36,222 nucleotides of DNA from an uncultured Clostridia bacterium (GTDB lineage Bacteria; Bacillota; Clostridia; Oscillospirales; CAG-272): positions 1 through 36,222 of the forward strand of contig CANQYV010000011.1 of the NCBI GenBank assembly GCA_947628165.1, given 5' to 3'. Numbering within the stretch: position 1 is the stretch's first letter; each line of letters opens with the position of its first letter. Made by a program: the position numbers and the translations under genes. Below, one piece after another: positions 1-8,685 of the stretch. The notes under the pieces are model-generated. The model worked only from the letters and a program-made list of their open reading frames with translations. It made no database searches and had not been told where the DNA came from.

Positions 1-561
1 ATAGGCGCGGCGCCAAAGAAAAACGTAATACGCGAGCGTCCCGAGGAGGGCGATATAATCATATTACTCGGCGGCCGTACGGGCCGCGACGGCATCGGCG
101 GCGAGGTCGGGGCAACGCTAGGGCAGAACAGGAACATGATACAGGGCTTTTTCATGGCGCCTCACACTGTCGCGCAGGCGAAAAAGACGGCGGCGTTTGC
201 CGCATACGTTCTCGGGGGTATGGGATACGACGTTTCCCCGCGCTGGGACGAGGACCGCTCCGACATCATCGAGACCGTCCGCTTCGGCGACCCGAACGCG
301 CTCTGCGCGTTCTGCCGCGGGATTCAGTACGGCTCGCCGATAGACTCGTTCGTAACTCCCGAGCCGTGGGATATGCCCGGGTATGAGGATCCCGTCATAA
401 TGGCGGCGGGCACGTTCGTCTCCGGCGCGTCGATAGAGCTGTCGGCGGACGGGCCGCTCCGTCCGCCCTATATCGCCTACATGCAGGGCGGGCTCACATA
501 CGAGTCCGGCAGGATAGGCGTTCTTGAGGCGGCAAAACAGATACTTGCCGTGCGGGATTGA
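1..561 (+). CDS. YnbB / methionine gamma-lyase family protein ('aluminum resistance' PLP enzyme), C-terminal part, 5' truncated; first ~100 nt look PurL-like
   Basis: Frame 1 is open from base 1: IGAAPKKNVIRERPEEGDIIILLGGRTGRDGIGG|EVGATLGQNRNMIQGFFMAPHTVAQA...GIQYGSPIDSFVTPEPWDMPGYEDPVIMAAGTFVSGASIELSADGPLRPPYIAYMQGGLTYESG. The C-terminal part matches remembered YnbB-family motifs. Confidence 0.75.
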   Translation: MGAAPKKNVIRERPEEGDIIILLGGRTGRDGIGGEVGATLGQNRNMIQGFFMAPHTVAQAKKTAAFAAYVLGGMGYDVSPRWDEDRSDIIETVRFGDPNALCAFCRGIQYGSPIDSFVTPEPWDMPGYEDPVIMAAGTFVSGASIELSADGPLRPPYIAYMQGGLTYESGRIGVLEAAKQILAVRD

Positions 562-638
562 CAAGCGCGCGCGGCGGAGATATAATTATAAATAAAGAAG
601 ATACAACCACCTTACATAAAAAGGAAGTCCGAAATATA

Positions 639-1160
639 ATGAAAAAGCTCGCTTTTATCATGGCGCTGATACTTGCGTCGCTGCCGCTTCTCGTCTCATG
701 TTCAAACAACGAGGACGAAGCGCCCGACGGCATGAAGCTCGTTACAAACGACATCGTGAACTACAAGCTCTACGTTCCCGAGACGTGGACGGAGTCCATC
801 TCGACGGGCGTCGTCGGCGCATACTGCTCGAATTCCGACATCACGAACGTCACCGTCATGGCGTGGAACGTCGAGTCGGGCGAAACGCTCGACACCTGGT
901 GGGAGAAGGCGCAGACAGACTTCAATATCATCCTCGACGACATGCAGCTGTCCTCGACCGAGACGACGACGCTCGGCGGCGTCGCGGCGAACAAGTACTC
1001 GTACACCGCAAAGCTCGGCGAGAACGAGTACAGCTTCGTCCAGGTCGCATGCCTGCACTGGAGCATGGTGTACGTTCTGACCGTGACGTCCCTCACCGAC
1101 CTCATCGGTTCTCACACCGAGGACATCGAGGACATGATAACGTATTTTGAATTTGACTGA
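639..1160 (+). CDS. Putative lipoprotein (PsbP/Mog1-like fold suspected)
   Basis: ATG at 639 (MKKLAFIMALILASLPLLVSCSNNE) with lipobox LVSC and an AAGGAAG SD upstream; single open frame to 1160. Confidence 0.75.
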   Translation: MKKLAFIMALILASLPLLVSCSNNEDEAPDGMKLVTNDIVNYKLYVPETWTESISTGVVGAYCSNSDITNVTVMAWNVESGETLDTWWEKAQTDFNIILDDMQLSSTETTTLGGVAANKYSYTAKLGENEYSFVQVACLHWSMVYVLTVTSLTDLIGSHTEDIEDMITYFEFD

Positions 1161-1166
1161 TCGCAG

Positions 1167-2315
1167 ATGATATATCTTGACAATGCCGCGACGACGCGTC
1201 CCTGCCCCGAGGCAGTCGCCGCCGTCAACGCGGCGCTCACGGAAAATTGGGGAAATCCGTCGTCCGCGCACCGCGCGGGACTTGACGCGCGCCGCAGCCT
1301 CGACTCGGCGCGCGCCGCCGTTCTCGGCTCGCTTGGCGTCCGCCGCGGCGGTGCGCTCGTGTTCACCGCGAGCGGCACCGAGGCAAACGACATGGCGGTG
1401 CTCGGCGTCGCCCGCTCGAAGGCGCGGCGCGGAAGGATCATAATAACCGAGGGCGAGCACGCCTCGGTCTATGCCTCGGCAAAACAGGCGGAGGCCGAGG
1501 GGTTCGAGCTCGTGTCGATACCGACGCGCGGCGGCGAGCTCGACATAGACGCGCTTGAAGCCGCGCTGACGCCCGACACCGTGCTGCTCTCGCTGATGCT
1601 CGTCAACAGCGAGACGGGCGCGCGGTATGACGTCGAGGGCGCGTTCCGCCTCGCCGCCGAAAAGGCGCCCGGCGCGTTTTGCCACTGCGACGCCGTGCAG
1701 GGGTACATGAAGGTGCCGTTCACCTTTTCTTCCCTCGGCGCAGACCTCGTCACGGTCAGCGCGCACAAGATACACGGCCCGAAGGGCGCGGGCGCGCTCT
1801 GCATTTCCGACCGCGTGCTCCGCGCGCGCGCACTCTCCCCCGTCATTTTCGGCGGCGGGCAGGAGGACGGGCTCCGCTCCGGGACCGTCAACGTCCCCGC
1901 CGTGCTCGGGTTCGAGGCGGCGGCAAAGCGCGCCTTGTCAACATGGGAGGAGGATGCCGCGCGCATGGCAAAGCTGCGCCTCAGCCTCGCGGAGGCGCTT
2001 TCGGAGGACGGCGACGTCCGCCCGAATCTGCCGCCCGTATCCGCGCCTCACATTCTGAGCGTGACGCTGCCGGGCATCAAAAGCGAGACGATGCTCAACT
2101 ACCTTTCCTCGCGCGGGATATATATTTCGAGCGGCTCCGCCTGCTCGACGCATTCGAGAAATCTCAGCCGCGCGCTGCTCGCGTTCGGACTCCCCGAGCG
2201 CGAGGCGGACACGACCGTGCGCGTCAGTCTCTGCCGCGACACGACGGAGGATGAAATAAACGAGCTTGCCTCCGCCCTTCTGGACGGCGTCCGCACGCTC
2301 GCAAGAATAAGATAA
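1167..2315 (+). CDS. Cysteine desulfurase (NifS/IscS family, class V aminotransferase)
   Basis: MIYLDNAATTRPCPEAV...TASGTEANDMAV...HCDAVQGYMKVPF...VSAHKIHGPKGAGAL...SSGSACSTHSR motifs. Confidence 0.93.
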   Translation: MIYLDNAATTRPCPEAVAAVNAALTENWGNPSSAHRAGLDARRSLDSARAAVLGSLGVRRGGALVFTASGTEANDMAVLGVARSKARRGRIIITEGEHASVYASAKQAEAEGFELVSIPTRGGELDIDALEAALTPDTVLLSLMLVNSETGARYDVEGAFRLAAEKAPGAFCHCDAVQGYMKVPFTFSSLGADLVTVSAHKIHGPKGAGALCISDRVLRARALSPVIFGGGQEDGLRSGTVNVPAVLGFEAAAKRALSTWEEDAARMAKLRLSLAEALSEDGDVRPNLPPVSAPHILSVTLPGIKSETMLNYLSSRGIYISSGSACSTHSRNLSRALLAFGLPEREADTTVRVSLCRDTTEDEINELASALLDGVRTLARIR

Positions 2316-2320
2316 AAACG

Positions 2321-2345
2321 AAGGGGGCGTCTGTCGCCCCCTTTT
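2321..2345 (+). terminator. Intrinsic terminator after cysteine desulfurase
   Basis: AGGGGGCGTCTGTCGCCCCCTTTT stem-loop with T run. Confidence 0.75.
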
Positions 2346-2461
2346 GAATAACCGGCGAACACTGCAAAATACAAATTGCAATCGCCGGTTGCGGAATTGT
2401 ACGTTCGTATGTATAGCCTTCTACCCTTGACGATGGTATGATGAGCTTGAAAGGAGGACAC

Positions 2462-2941
2462 ATGACATTCTCTGAAAAATTGTACGCGCTTCGCAAGAAA
2501 AGCGGTCTTTCGCAGGAGCAGCTTGCGGAACAGCTGAATGTGTCGCGGCAAGCAATCTCAAAATGGGAGTCGGGTCAATCGATGCCCGAAAGCGACAAGC
2601 TCGTCGCCATCAGCCTTTATTTCAACGTTTCGCTTGATTATCTTATGAAGGAAACAGAAGAAACCGACGACAATAATGGCAGCCCCGCAAACGGCGTGCG
2701 GCAGCCCGCCGCGCGAAAGTCCGGCGTTTTGCAATGGCTGTCAGGCATTATCTTCTGTATCATCGGCATCGTCTCTCTTATCTTATGGGGGTTATTGACC
2801 ATCTTGAATACCGCCTTTTCAGAACAGCTGAGGGCATCGTCAATTGTACGCTTAGACGGCAACGGCATCTTCCTTACAGTTTGCATTGCCGCCATGATCA
2901 CAGGCGCCGTTCTGCTCTTAAACGCCGCATCAAAAAAGTAA
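2462..2941 (+). CDS. XRE-family HTH transcriptional regulator with C-terminal transmembrane segments
   Basis: MTFSEKLYALRKKSGLSQEQLAEQLNVSRQAISKWESGQSMPESDKLVAIS HTH, followed by two hydrophobic stretches; SD AAAGGAGG just upstream of ATG 2462. Confidence 0.9.
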   Translation: MTFSEKLYALRKKSGLSQEQLAEQLNVSRQAISKWESGQSMPESDKLVAISLYFNVSLDYLMKETEETDDNNGSPANGVRQPAARKSGVLQWLSGIIFCIIGIVSLILWGLLTILNTAFSEQLRASSIVRLDGNGIFLTVCIAAMITGAVLLLNAASKK

Positions 2942-2957
2942 AATAGGAGGCTTTAAC

Positions 2958-3182
2958 ATGAAAACTCTATCGGTTATTTTCGGTATTCTGGCAATTTTGA
3001 TCTCTGACGTTATGTGTGCTTTCGTAGCATACCTTTATTGCGCCATGCAGTTGGGAGCAAAATACGCCGGATACAGCTGCCCCGCGAGCGCCGCTTTCGT
3101 TTTCGCGGTCCCGTTCTCCATCGGCATTGTAATATGCCTGGTGCTCGCAGTCGTTTTCAAACGGACTGCCGCAAAGAGATAA
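2958..3182 (+). CDS. Small hydrophobic membrane protein (74 aa)
   Basis: ATG with AGGAGG SD; MKTLSVIFGILAILISDVMCAFVAYLYCAMQ...; two predicted TM segments; directly downstream of the XRE gene. Confidence 0.7.
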   Translation: MKTLSVIFGILAILISDVMCAFVAYLYCAMQLGAKYAGYSCPASAAFVFAVPFSIGIVICLVLAVVFKRTAAKR

Positions 3183-3199
3183 ACGCCCAATAAAAACAT

Positions 3200-3231
3200 A
3201 GGGAGGCGCTCACGAAAAAGCGCCTCCCCTC
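3200..3231 (+). terminator. Terminator-like stem-loop after the 74-aa membrane protein
   Basis: GGGAGGCGCTCACGAAAAAGCGCCTCCCC inverted repeat. Confidence 0.55.
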
Positions 3232-3240
3232 CCATTTCCC

Positions 3241-3294
3241 CGAAAAGTTTGCGGGGGAGCCGCGAGGGGGAGCTTTTCAAAGCTCCCCCTCGCG
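3241..3294. repeat. REP-like hairpin element (copy D, diverged)
   Basis: AAAGTTTGCGGGGGAGC followed by CGCGAGGGGGAGCTTT-TC-AAAGCTCCCCCTCGCG (16-bp perfect arms); related to elements at 27951-28091 and 33177-33230. Confidence 0.6.
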
Positions 3295-3312
3295 AAAAAA
3301 TATTATGCTTCT

Positions 3313-3888
3313 TTACTTCACGATCTCGCCGTAGCATTCGCCGAAGGCGCAGGCGGCGTTCGACTCGTCTGTATCTATGTGCATCGCGAGCGCGTAAGAC
3401 TTGCTGACGCGGCATATAACGTCGTCAAAGATGAGGGAGCGCCCGTCGGAGTCGATCTTGACCTTGACTATATCCTTATCCTTGATGCCGAACTCGGCGG
3501 CGTCCTCGGGGGTGAAGTGGATGTGTCTCTTCGCGGCGATAACGCCCTCGGAGAGCTCGACCTCGCCGCATGGCCCTATGAGCTTGCAGGGCGCGCTGCC
3601 CGCAAGGTCGCCGCTCTCGCGGACGGGAGCCTGGACGCCGAGCGTTCTCGCGTCCGTAAGGGAGACCTCGACCTGAGACGCGGAGCGCGCCGGTCCGAGG
3701 ATGCTGACCTTCTCTATCGACTTTTTCGGTCCGACGACCGTAACTTTTTCCTCGCATGCGAACTGACCGGGCTGGGAGAGCATCTTCTTGACGGTGAGCT
3801 CATGTTCCTTGCCGAACAGCGTCTCGATGTCCTCAACCGTGAGGTGGACGTGACGCGCGGAGGTTTCAACCAAAATCTTTTTTGCCAT
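3313..3888 (-). CDS. pduL: PduL-type phosphate propanoyltransferase / phosphotransacetylase
   Basis: MAKKILVETSARHVHLTVEDIETLFGKEHELTVKKMLSQPGQFACEEKVTVVGPK...VLGPAR-like region, AAKRHIHFTPEDAAEFG: PduL motifs. Confidence 0.92.
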   Translation of the reverse strand: MAKKILVETSARHVHLTVEDIETLFGKEHELTVKKMLSQPGQFACEEKVTVVGPKKSIEKVSILGPARSASQVEVSLTDARTLGVQAPVRESGDLAGSAPCKLIGPCGEVELSEGVIAAKRHIHFTPEDAAEFGIKDKDIVKVKIDSDGRSLIFDDVICRVSKSYALAMHIDTDESNAACAFGECYGEIVK

Positions 3889-4015
3889 TTATAAGTACCT
3901 TGCCTTTCTGCCTCTGTTTTAGAAAATTATATCACACGGCCGCATAAAAAACAAGTGCCCGACGGATAATATATCGCGTATATTCCCGTATGTTATCCTT
4001 AAAACGAGGTTTTGT

Positions 4016-4702
4016 ATGACAGAAGAAAACGAGGCACGCACCGACGCAATGTCGGAGGAAAAGCGCGGCGAGCTCTCCGACTTCGGCACGACGACCGCCG
4101 ACGGCGGACACATCCGCGTGCTGACAATAATCGGGCAGGTGGAGGGCCACTACGCGCTCGGCGAGGGACAGAAATCGACGAAGTACGAGCACGTCATCCC
4201 CATCCTCGCGGACGCGGAGGACGACCCGAAGATAACGGGCATCCTGACGCTCATCAATACGATGGGAGGCGACGTCGAGGCAGGGCTCGCGATAGCGGAG
4301 CTCATCGCGGGACTGTCGAAGCCGACCGCCTCCGTCGTGCTCGGCGGCGGGCACAGCATAGGCGTTCCGCTCGCCGTCGCCGCAGACCGCTCGTTCATCG
4401 TCCCGTCCGCGACGATGACGCTCCACCCCGTCCGCATGAACGGGCTTATTATCGGCGTCCCGCAGACGTATGCATATCTGCGCCGGATGCAGGAGCGCAT
4501 AATAGGCTTCATCACGGCGCATTCAAAGATATCCGCCGACGACCTGCGCCGGCTGATGCTCAATACGGACGAGCTCGCAAACGACGTCGGCACGATAATA
4601 GACGGCAGCGAGGCCGTCGCCTGCGGCCTTATCGACTGCATCGGGAGCCTTTCGGACGCGCTCCGCTATCTGAAAAACGCCGCCGCTGCGGGGCCCCAAT
4701 AA
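4016..4702 (+). CDS. ClpP-family serine protease (translocation-enhancing protein TepA-like)
   Basis: INTMGGDVEAGLAIAELIAGLSKPTASVVLGGGHSIGVPLAVAADRSFIVPSATMTLHPVRMNG. Confidence 0.87.
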   Translation: MTEENEARTDAMSEEKRGELSDFGTTTADGGHIRVLTIIGQVEGHYALGEGQKSTKYEHVIPILADAEDDPKITGILTLINTMGGDVEAGLAIAELIAGLSKPTASVVLGGGHSIGVPLAVAADRSFIVPSATMTLHPVRMNGLIIGVPQTYAYLRRMQERIIGFITAHSKISADDLRRLMLNTDELANDVGTIIDGSEAVACGLIDCIGSLSDALRYLKNAAAAGPQ

Positions 4703-4721
4703 AAGGGGCCCACTTTTTTTA
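4686..4721 (+). terminator. Intrinsic terminator overlapping the 3' end of the TepA-like gene
   Basis: GGGGCCCCAATAAAAGGGGCCCACTTTTTTT. Confidence 0.75.
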
Positions 4722-4800
4722 AAAAAACATTTTTCAAAAAAGGCGACAAACGCGGATTTGTATGATACAATAAAGGCAAAAAGACAAGGACGGTGACGTT

Positions 4801-5349
4801 ATGGATATGGAAACTCTGCGCCGAAGCTGCGGCGCGTGCGATAAATGCAGGCTCGCCGAGACGAGGACGAACGTCGTTTTCGGCGTCGGGAGTGAGGACG
4901 CCGACCTCATGTTCGTCGGCGAGGCCCCGGGCGAAAACGAGGATCTCTCCGGCATCCCTTTCGTGGGGCGCGCCGGGAAGCTGCTCGACTCGTACCTCAC
5001 GGCGGTCGGAATAGACCGAGACTCCGTCTACATAGCCAACATCCTCAAGTGCCGCCCGCCGAAAAACCGCGACCCGCTGCCCGACGAGGAGGACGCCTGT
5101 ATGCCCTACCTGCGCGAGCAGGTGCGCCTCATACGCCCGAAAATCATAGTCTGCCTCGGGCGAATCGCCGCCATGCGCCTCATCAAGCCCGATTTTAAGA
5201 TCACGCAGGAGCACGGCGTCTGGTTCCGCCGCGGCAGCTTTGAGATGTCAGCCTTCTATCACCCCTCGGCGCTTCTGCGCGACCCGCGCAAGCGCGAGGA
5301 TATGTTAAACGATATGCAGGCGCTTGCCGAAAAGCTGAAGACTTTGTAA
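4801..5349 (+). CDS. Uracil-DNA glycosylase, family 4 (Fe-S type)
   Basis: CGACDKCRLAETRTNVVFGVGSEDADLMFVGEAPGENEDLSGIPFVGRAGKLLD...NILKCRPPKNRDPLPDE...YHPSALLRDP. Confidence 0.93.
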   Translation: MDMETLRRSCGACDKCRLAETRTNVVFGVGSEDADLMFVGEAPGENEDLSGIPFVGRAGKLLDSYLTAVGIDRDSVYIANILKCRPPKNRDPLPDEEDACMPYLREQVRLIRPKIIVCLGRIAAMRLIKPDFKITQEHGVWFRRGSFEMSAFYHPSALLRDPRKREDMLNDMQALAEKLKTL

Positions 5350-5418
5350 TGCGATTGCATATAATTCGATATTCACTTCTCGGCAGTTGTAAAAAAAGAT
5401 TTGAGAAAATAAAAAAAG

Positions 5419-5450
5419 ACGCTTCGGTATAAAAAGCGCCTTTTTTTCAT
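5419..5450. terminator. Convergent (bidirectional-type) terminator between UDG and ruvX
   Basis: AAAAAAAGACGCTTCGGTATAAAAAGCGCCTTTTTTT between convergent genes. Confidence 0.6.
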
Positions 5451-5884
5451 TTTTTATCGCCGTTTTTATGTGCGCCGAGGTAGTCGGTCAGTATCAGCTC
5501 GGCGGCAAGCATATCGACGCGCTCACGGCGCTTTTTGCCGTGCGTGCCCGTCATGTCCATTATCTCGTGTGCCTCGACCGTCGTCAGCCTCTCATCCCAC
5601 AGCTCGACGGGGAGCCCCGTCAGCTCGTGCAGCATCTCTGAAAACACCCGCGCACGCTCGCCTCTCGGCCCCTCGGTTCCGTCCATGTTGAGCGGGTAGC
5701 CGACGACTATCATCACAGCGCCCTGCCGCCTCGCCTCATCGGCGACGGCGGCCGCCGTCTTTCTCATGCCCGTCGCCTTTATCACCGCGACGCCGGACGC
5801 CAAAGTCCCCGTCATGTCCGAAACGGCGACCCCCGTGCGCGCGTCGCCGTAGTCGACGCCCAGTATCCTTCTTTTTATATTCAC
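5447..5884 (-). CDS. ruvX: Holliday junction resolvase RuvX (YqgF)
   Basis: RRILGVDYGDARTGVAVSD...VVGYPLNMDGTEGPRGERARVF...LWDERLTTVEA. Confidence 0.93.
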   Translation of the reverse strand: MNIKRRILGVDYGDARTGVAVSDMTGTLASGVAVIKATGMRKTAAAVADEARRQGAVMIVVGYPLNMDGTEGPRGERARVFSEMLHELTGLPVELWDERLTTVEAHEIMDMTGTHGKKRRERVDMLAAELILTDYLGAHKNGDKK

Positions 5885-5892
5885 TGTTTTTT

Positions 5893-6822
5893 TTATAACG
5901 TTATCCCGCGGTCGGTGATAAACTCGTCAAGCTCCGCCTCGGACGGTATCGAATCGAGCCCGCCCTGGCGCGATACGGAGAGCCCCGCCGCCGCGTTCGC
6001 GTATCTGACGGCGCGCATGATGTTCGAGGTGCGCATATACTCCGTCAGGAGCGCCGCGTCAAATATGCTGCCCGCCGCGGACGTGTCGACTGCGTCGACG
6101 TTCGTCGCGAGGACGACGTTGTAATACTTGCCGTCATAGAGGAACGCGCCGCGCTCGCCCATTTTGATTATATAATACTTCGCGCTCACGATGGATGACA
6201 GCCTTATCACGGCGCGCAGGCAGTTTTCCGTCGACGACGGCGCGATGCCCGTTATCTTCTGAAGCTCGTCCTCGTCGGGAGTGAATATCTCGCACGGGAA
6301 CAGCTTGCTGAGGGGAAAATCGACGGCGGGTCCGCCGTCTATCAAAAGCGGAATCTTCTTTCTCGCCGCGTATTCCGACGTCGCCGTGACGACGCGCTCC
6401 GGCGCGCGCAGCGATATCATCGCCGCGTCCGGCAGGCAGGTGAACGCCTCCTCGGAATCAGCCGCAGACAACAGCGCGTTCGCGCCCGGGAAAGAGACGC
6501 AGCGGCATTCGCCGTCTGAATTCGTTATAACGGAGACGAGCCCCGTCGCCGCGCGCCTGTCCATGAACATGAAGCGCGTGTCTATCTCCATCTCGCGGAA
6601 GAGCGAGCGCAGGCGCTGACCGTTGCTGTCCGCGCCGACGCGCGAGCATAGGATGGGGTCCGCCCCTAACATCTTGAGCGCGACGGCGAACTCCGCGCCC
6701 TCGCCGCCGGGTATATTGTCATATGTGTTGCCAACGACCGTCTGCCCCGTCTCGGGAAAGACCTCCGTGCGCTGGACAAATTCCATGTCGGTCGGGGAAA
6801 TTGCGAGTATTCTCGGTTTCAT
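5893..6822 (-). CDS. PfkB-family carbohydrate kinase
   Basis: MKPRILAISPTDMEFVQRTEVFPETGQTVVGNTYDNIPGGEGAEFAVALKMLG...; start at 6822 with GGAGGAAACGAG SD; C-terminal DAVDTSAAGSIFDAALL motif. Confidence 0.85.
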   Translation of the reverse strand: MKPRILAISPTDMEFVQRTEVFPETGQTVVGNTYDNIPGGEGAEFAVALKMLGADPILCSRVGADSNGQRLRSLFREMEIDTRFMFMDRRAATGLVSVITNSDGECRCVSFPGANALLSAADSEEAFTCLPDAAMISLRAPERVVTATSEYAARKKIPLLIDGGPAVDFPLSKLFPCEIFTPDEDELQKITGIAPSSTENCLRAVIRLSSIVSAKYYIIKMGERGAFLYDGKYYNVVLATNVDAVDTSAAGSIFDAALLTEYMRTSNIMRAVRYANAAAGLSVSRQGGLDSIPSEAELDEFITDRGITL

Positions 6823-6952
6823 CTCTCGTTTCCTCCCGTTTTCCTTGATACCTTTATGTAAATTATACACTAAGATTAAGTTAAAATCAACGCCTTTTAG
6901 CGGCAACATGCGGAAAATGCACAGTTTTTTACGAAAAAATTGAGGCAAAGCA

Positions 6953-7474
6953 TCAAAACCAGCCCACGAAATAAAACCACAGCTTCCCTTCCGCCTCGGT
7001 GCAGAAGAGATACGACAACCTGTATTCGGGCTCACCTCTTACATACGCAAGTGAAAATTCGGCGCCGCAGCTCTCGCCTGCGTCCTCGGCGAGTGACGCA
7101 TTCATTCCTGTGCCGTCCGGCTCATACGTCCCGCCTGTCAGCGCCGCCGCGATCCTGCCGAAATACGCCGCCTCTGTTTCGTCGTGGAGTTTTTCATATG
7201 CCGCCGCGTCAAGCGAGAAAGTGAACTCCACATGCGGATCCTGCGCCATAGCGGACGAATATTCTCCCGAAAAAAGCTCCGCTTCCTCCGGTATCAAAAG
7301 ACCGAAATCTTCCATTATTCCGGCAATAAAGCGCTCGGAAAAAGCGACGGGCTCCTCGTATTCCCACATGAGCCAGCCGAGCCCGTAAAGCGCCGCGTAT
7401 AGCAGTGCCGCCGCAAGCGCGAGCGTGATCAGCTTAAGCGTGACGGTGATCAATACGGCGTGTGACCTCTTCAA
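6953..7474 (-). CDS. Hypothetical membrane-anchored protein (TTG start suggested; ORF extends to 7528 if ATG is used)
   Basis: LKRSHAVLITVTLKLITLALAAALLYAALYGLGWLMWEYEE N-terminal TM; GGGGGGAT SD upstream of TTG 7474. Confidence 0.6.
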   Translation of the reverse strand: MKRSHAVLITVTLKLITLALAAALLYAALYGLGWLMWEYEEPVAFSERFIAGIMEDFGLLIPEEAELFSGEYSSAMAQDPHVEFTFSLDAAAYEKLHDETEAAYFGRIAAALTGGTYEPDGTGMNASLAEDAGESCGAEFSLAYVRGEPEYRLSYLFCTEAEGKLWFYFVGWF

Positions 7475-7581
7475 GCATATCCCCCCATTCTTTGCTTGCA
7501 GTATATCACATAATATGCCGTGTGTCAAGTATTTTTTATCGATATTCGATAATACTGCCTTTGCATCCTACACTAAAAGGC

Positions 7582-7635
7582 GCGGGGGAGAAGCTTTCGG
7601 CGCCGCTGCAAAAGTGCCGAAGACTTCTCCCCCGC
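7582..7635. repeat. Long imperfect hairpin, possible REP-like family member (copy E) / terminator
   Basis: GCGGGGGAGAAGCTTTCGGC ... GCCGAAGACTTCTCCCCCGC, ~20-bp arms. Confidence 0.45.
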
Positions 7636-7673
7636 AATGTTTTGTTACTATAGCTGCCGGGAGGCGAACAATA

Positions 7674-8378
7674 TTACGTCCCCGCGAGCTTTGCCTTTCT
7701 TGCCTTGATGAGCTGATTGACGGACGATATCGTCCTGTCGACGTCGGCGCCCGGGTCGACGGGCACCTCAAAGACGGTGGCGCCGTCGTTGTTCTTTATC
7801 ACGAGCCAGCAGAGCTCGCGCTCGAACGTCTCCGGCGTCTTTGACGTCGTGAGCGTAAACGTGCCTTTATCCTTTCTAACCTCGGCGCATGAGAGATTCT
7901 CGTACCGCTCGGAGATGTGCATCGTCCTCTCGTCGTCGCACGTCAGCCGGAAGCGGCAGGAGAGTATGTGCAGAAGATCCTGCGCAAAGACAAACTGCGC
8001 CGCCGCGTACCTGTCGGAGCGGTACTTCTTGTCGTGTCCGCGCGCCGTCATAAGCCCCTCGGAGACCGTGAAGTCGTAGCCTGCGAACACCTCGGGCGGG
8101 AAGCCGCGCAGCTCCTTTTCGTGTACGTCGAGCTCCGCTCTCGCCCTGTCCTCGAGATTTTTTATCTTCGCCGCCGCAACGCCGTCGACCTCCGCGTCCG
8201 TCATTCTCGAGTCGCGGGTGAAAAATACGACCGCGCCTCCGACGGCTATTATCGGTATGCCGAAATATATCCAGTACGCGGCGGCGACAAGCACTCCGAA
8301 CCCCACTATGACGTATCCTATGATCTGGGGAACTATGTTTTTAGGCGTGAAATATTTTGTGAGTCCCTTGTAATCCAT
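7674..8378 (-). CDS. Hypothetical membrane protein
   Basis: MDYKGLTKYFTPKNIVPQIIGYVIVGFGVLVAAAYWIYFGIPIIAVGGAVVFFTRD...; N-terminal TMs then a soluble domain; promoter TTGACT-N18-TAAAAT upstream. Confidence 0.75.
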   Translation of the reverse strand: MDYKGLTKYFTPKNIVPQIIGYVIVGFGVLVAAAYWIYFGIPIIAVGGAVVFFTRDSRMTDAEVDGVAAAKIKNLEDRARAELDVHEKELRGFPPEVFAGYDFTVSEGLMTARGHDKKYRSDRYAAAQFVFAQDLLHILSCRFRLTCDDERTMHISERYENLSCAEVRKDKGTFTLTTSKTPETFERELCWLVIKNNDGATVFEVPVDPGADVDRTISSVNQLIKARKAKLAGT

Positions 8379-8425
8379 TAAAATTTCCTTTCTTTAGACC
8401 GCTTTTATAATATAGTTTTATTTTA

Positions 8426-8557
8426 TCAGCGGGAATTAATTAAAGTCAATAACTTTTCCGTGTAGTCCCTCTCAACCCGCGGTTTAGCGCCGCCAGAACG
8501 CAAGCCGCCCCGAATAACGGGATCTGACGAGGGGCATTTTCGAGTACATTTTTTCAT
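8426..8557 (-). CDS. Possible 43-aa small protein
   Basis: ATG 8557 preceded by AAAGGAGGGCAGAAGCAAAA; MKKCTRKCPSSDPVIRGGLRSGGAKPRVERDYTEKLLTLINSR*. Confidence 0.3.
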   Translation of the reverse strand: MKKCTRKCPSSDPVIRGGLRSGGAKPRVERDYTEKLLTLINSR

Positions 8558-8632
8558 TTTTGCTTCTGCCCTCCTTTCATCTTTTTTCTCTTTGTGCGGT
8601 TTTTTTCCTCTCTTCGCCCATATTTCCGCAAC

Positions 8633-8661
8633 AAAAAAATGCGCCCGAAACGGACGCATCA
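8633..8661 (-). terminator. Intrinsic terminator after the 18-aa ORF
   Basis: Minus strand GATGCGTCCGTTTCGGGCGCATTTTTTT. Confidence 0.8.
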
Positions 8662-8685
8662 GATGCCTTTTGTCTATTTTACCTC

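Noticed and set aside
702-1775. 357-aa minus-strand ORF opposite the lipoprotein and cysteine desulfurase genes
   Set aside because: Antisense shadow ORF; the opposite strand carries conserved protein motifs.
3313-3888. PduL as evidence of a bacterial microcompartment locus
   Set aside because: No shell proteins, aldehyde dehydrogenase or diol dehydratase genes nearby; likely a stand-alone phosphotransacetylase.
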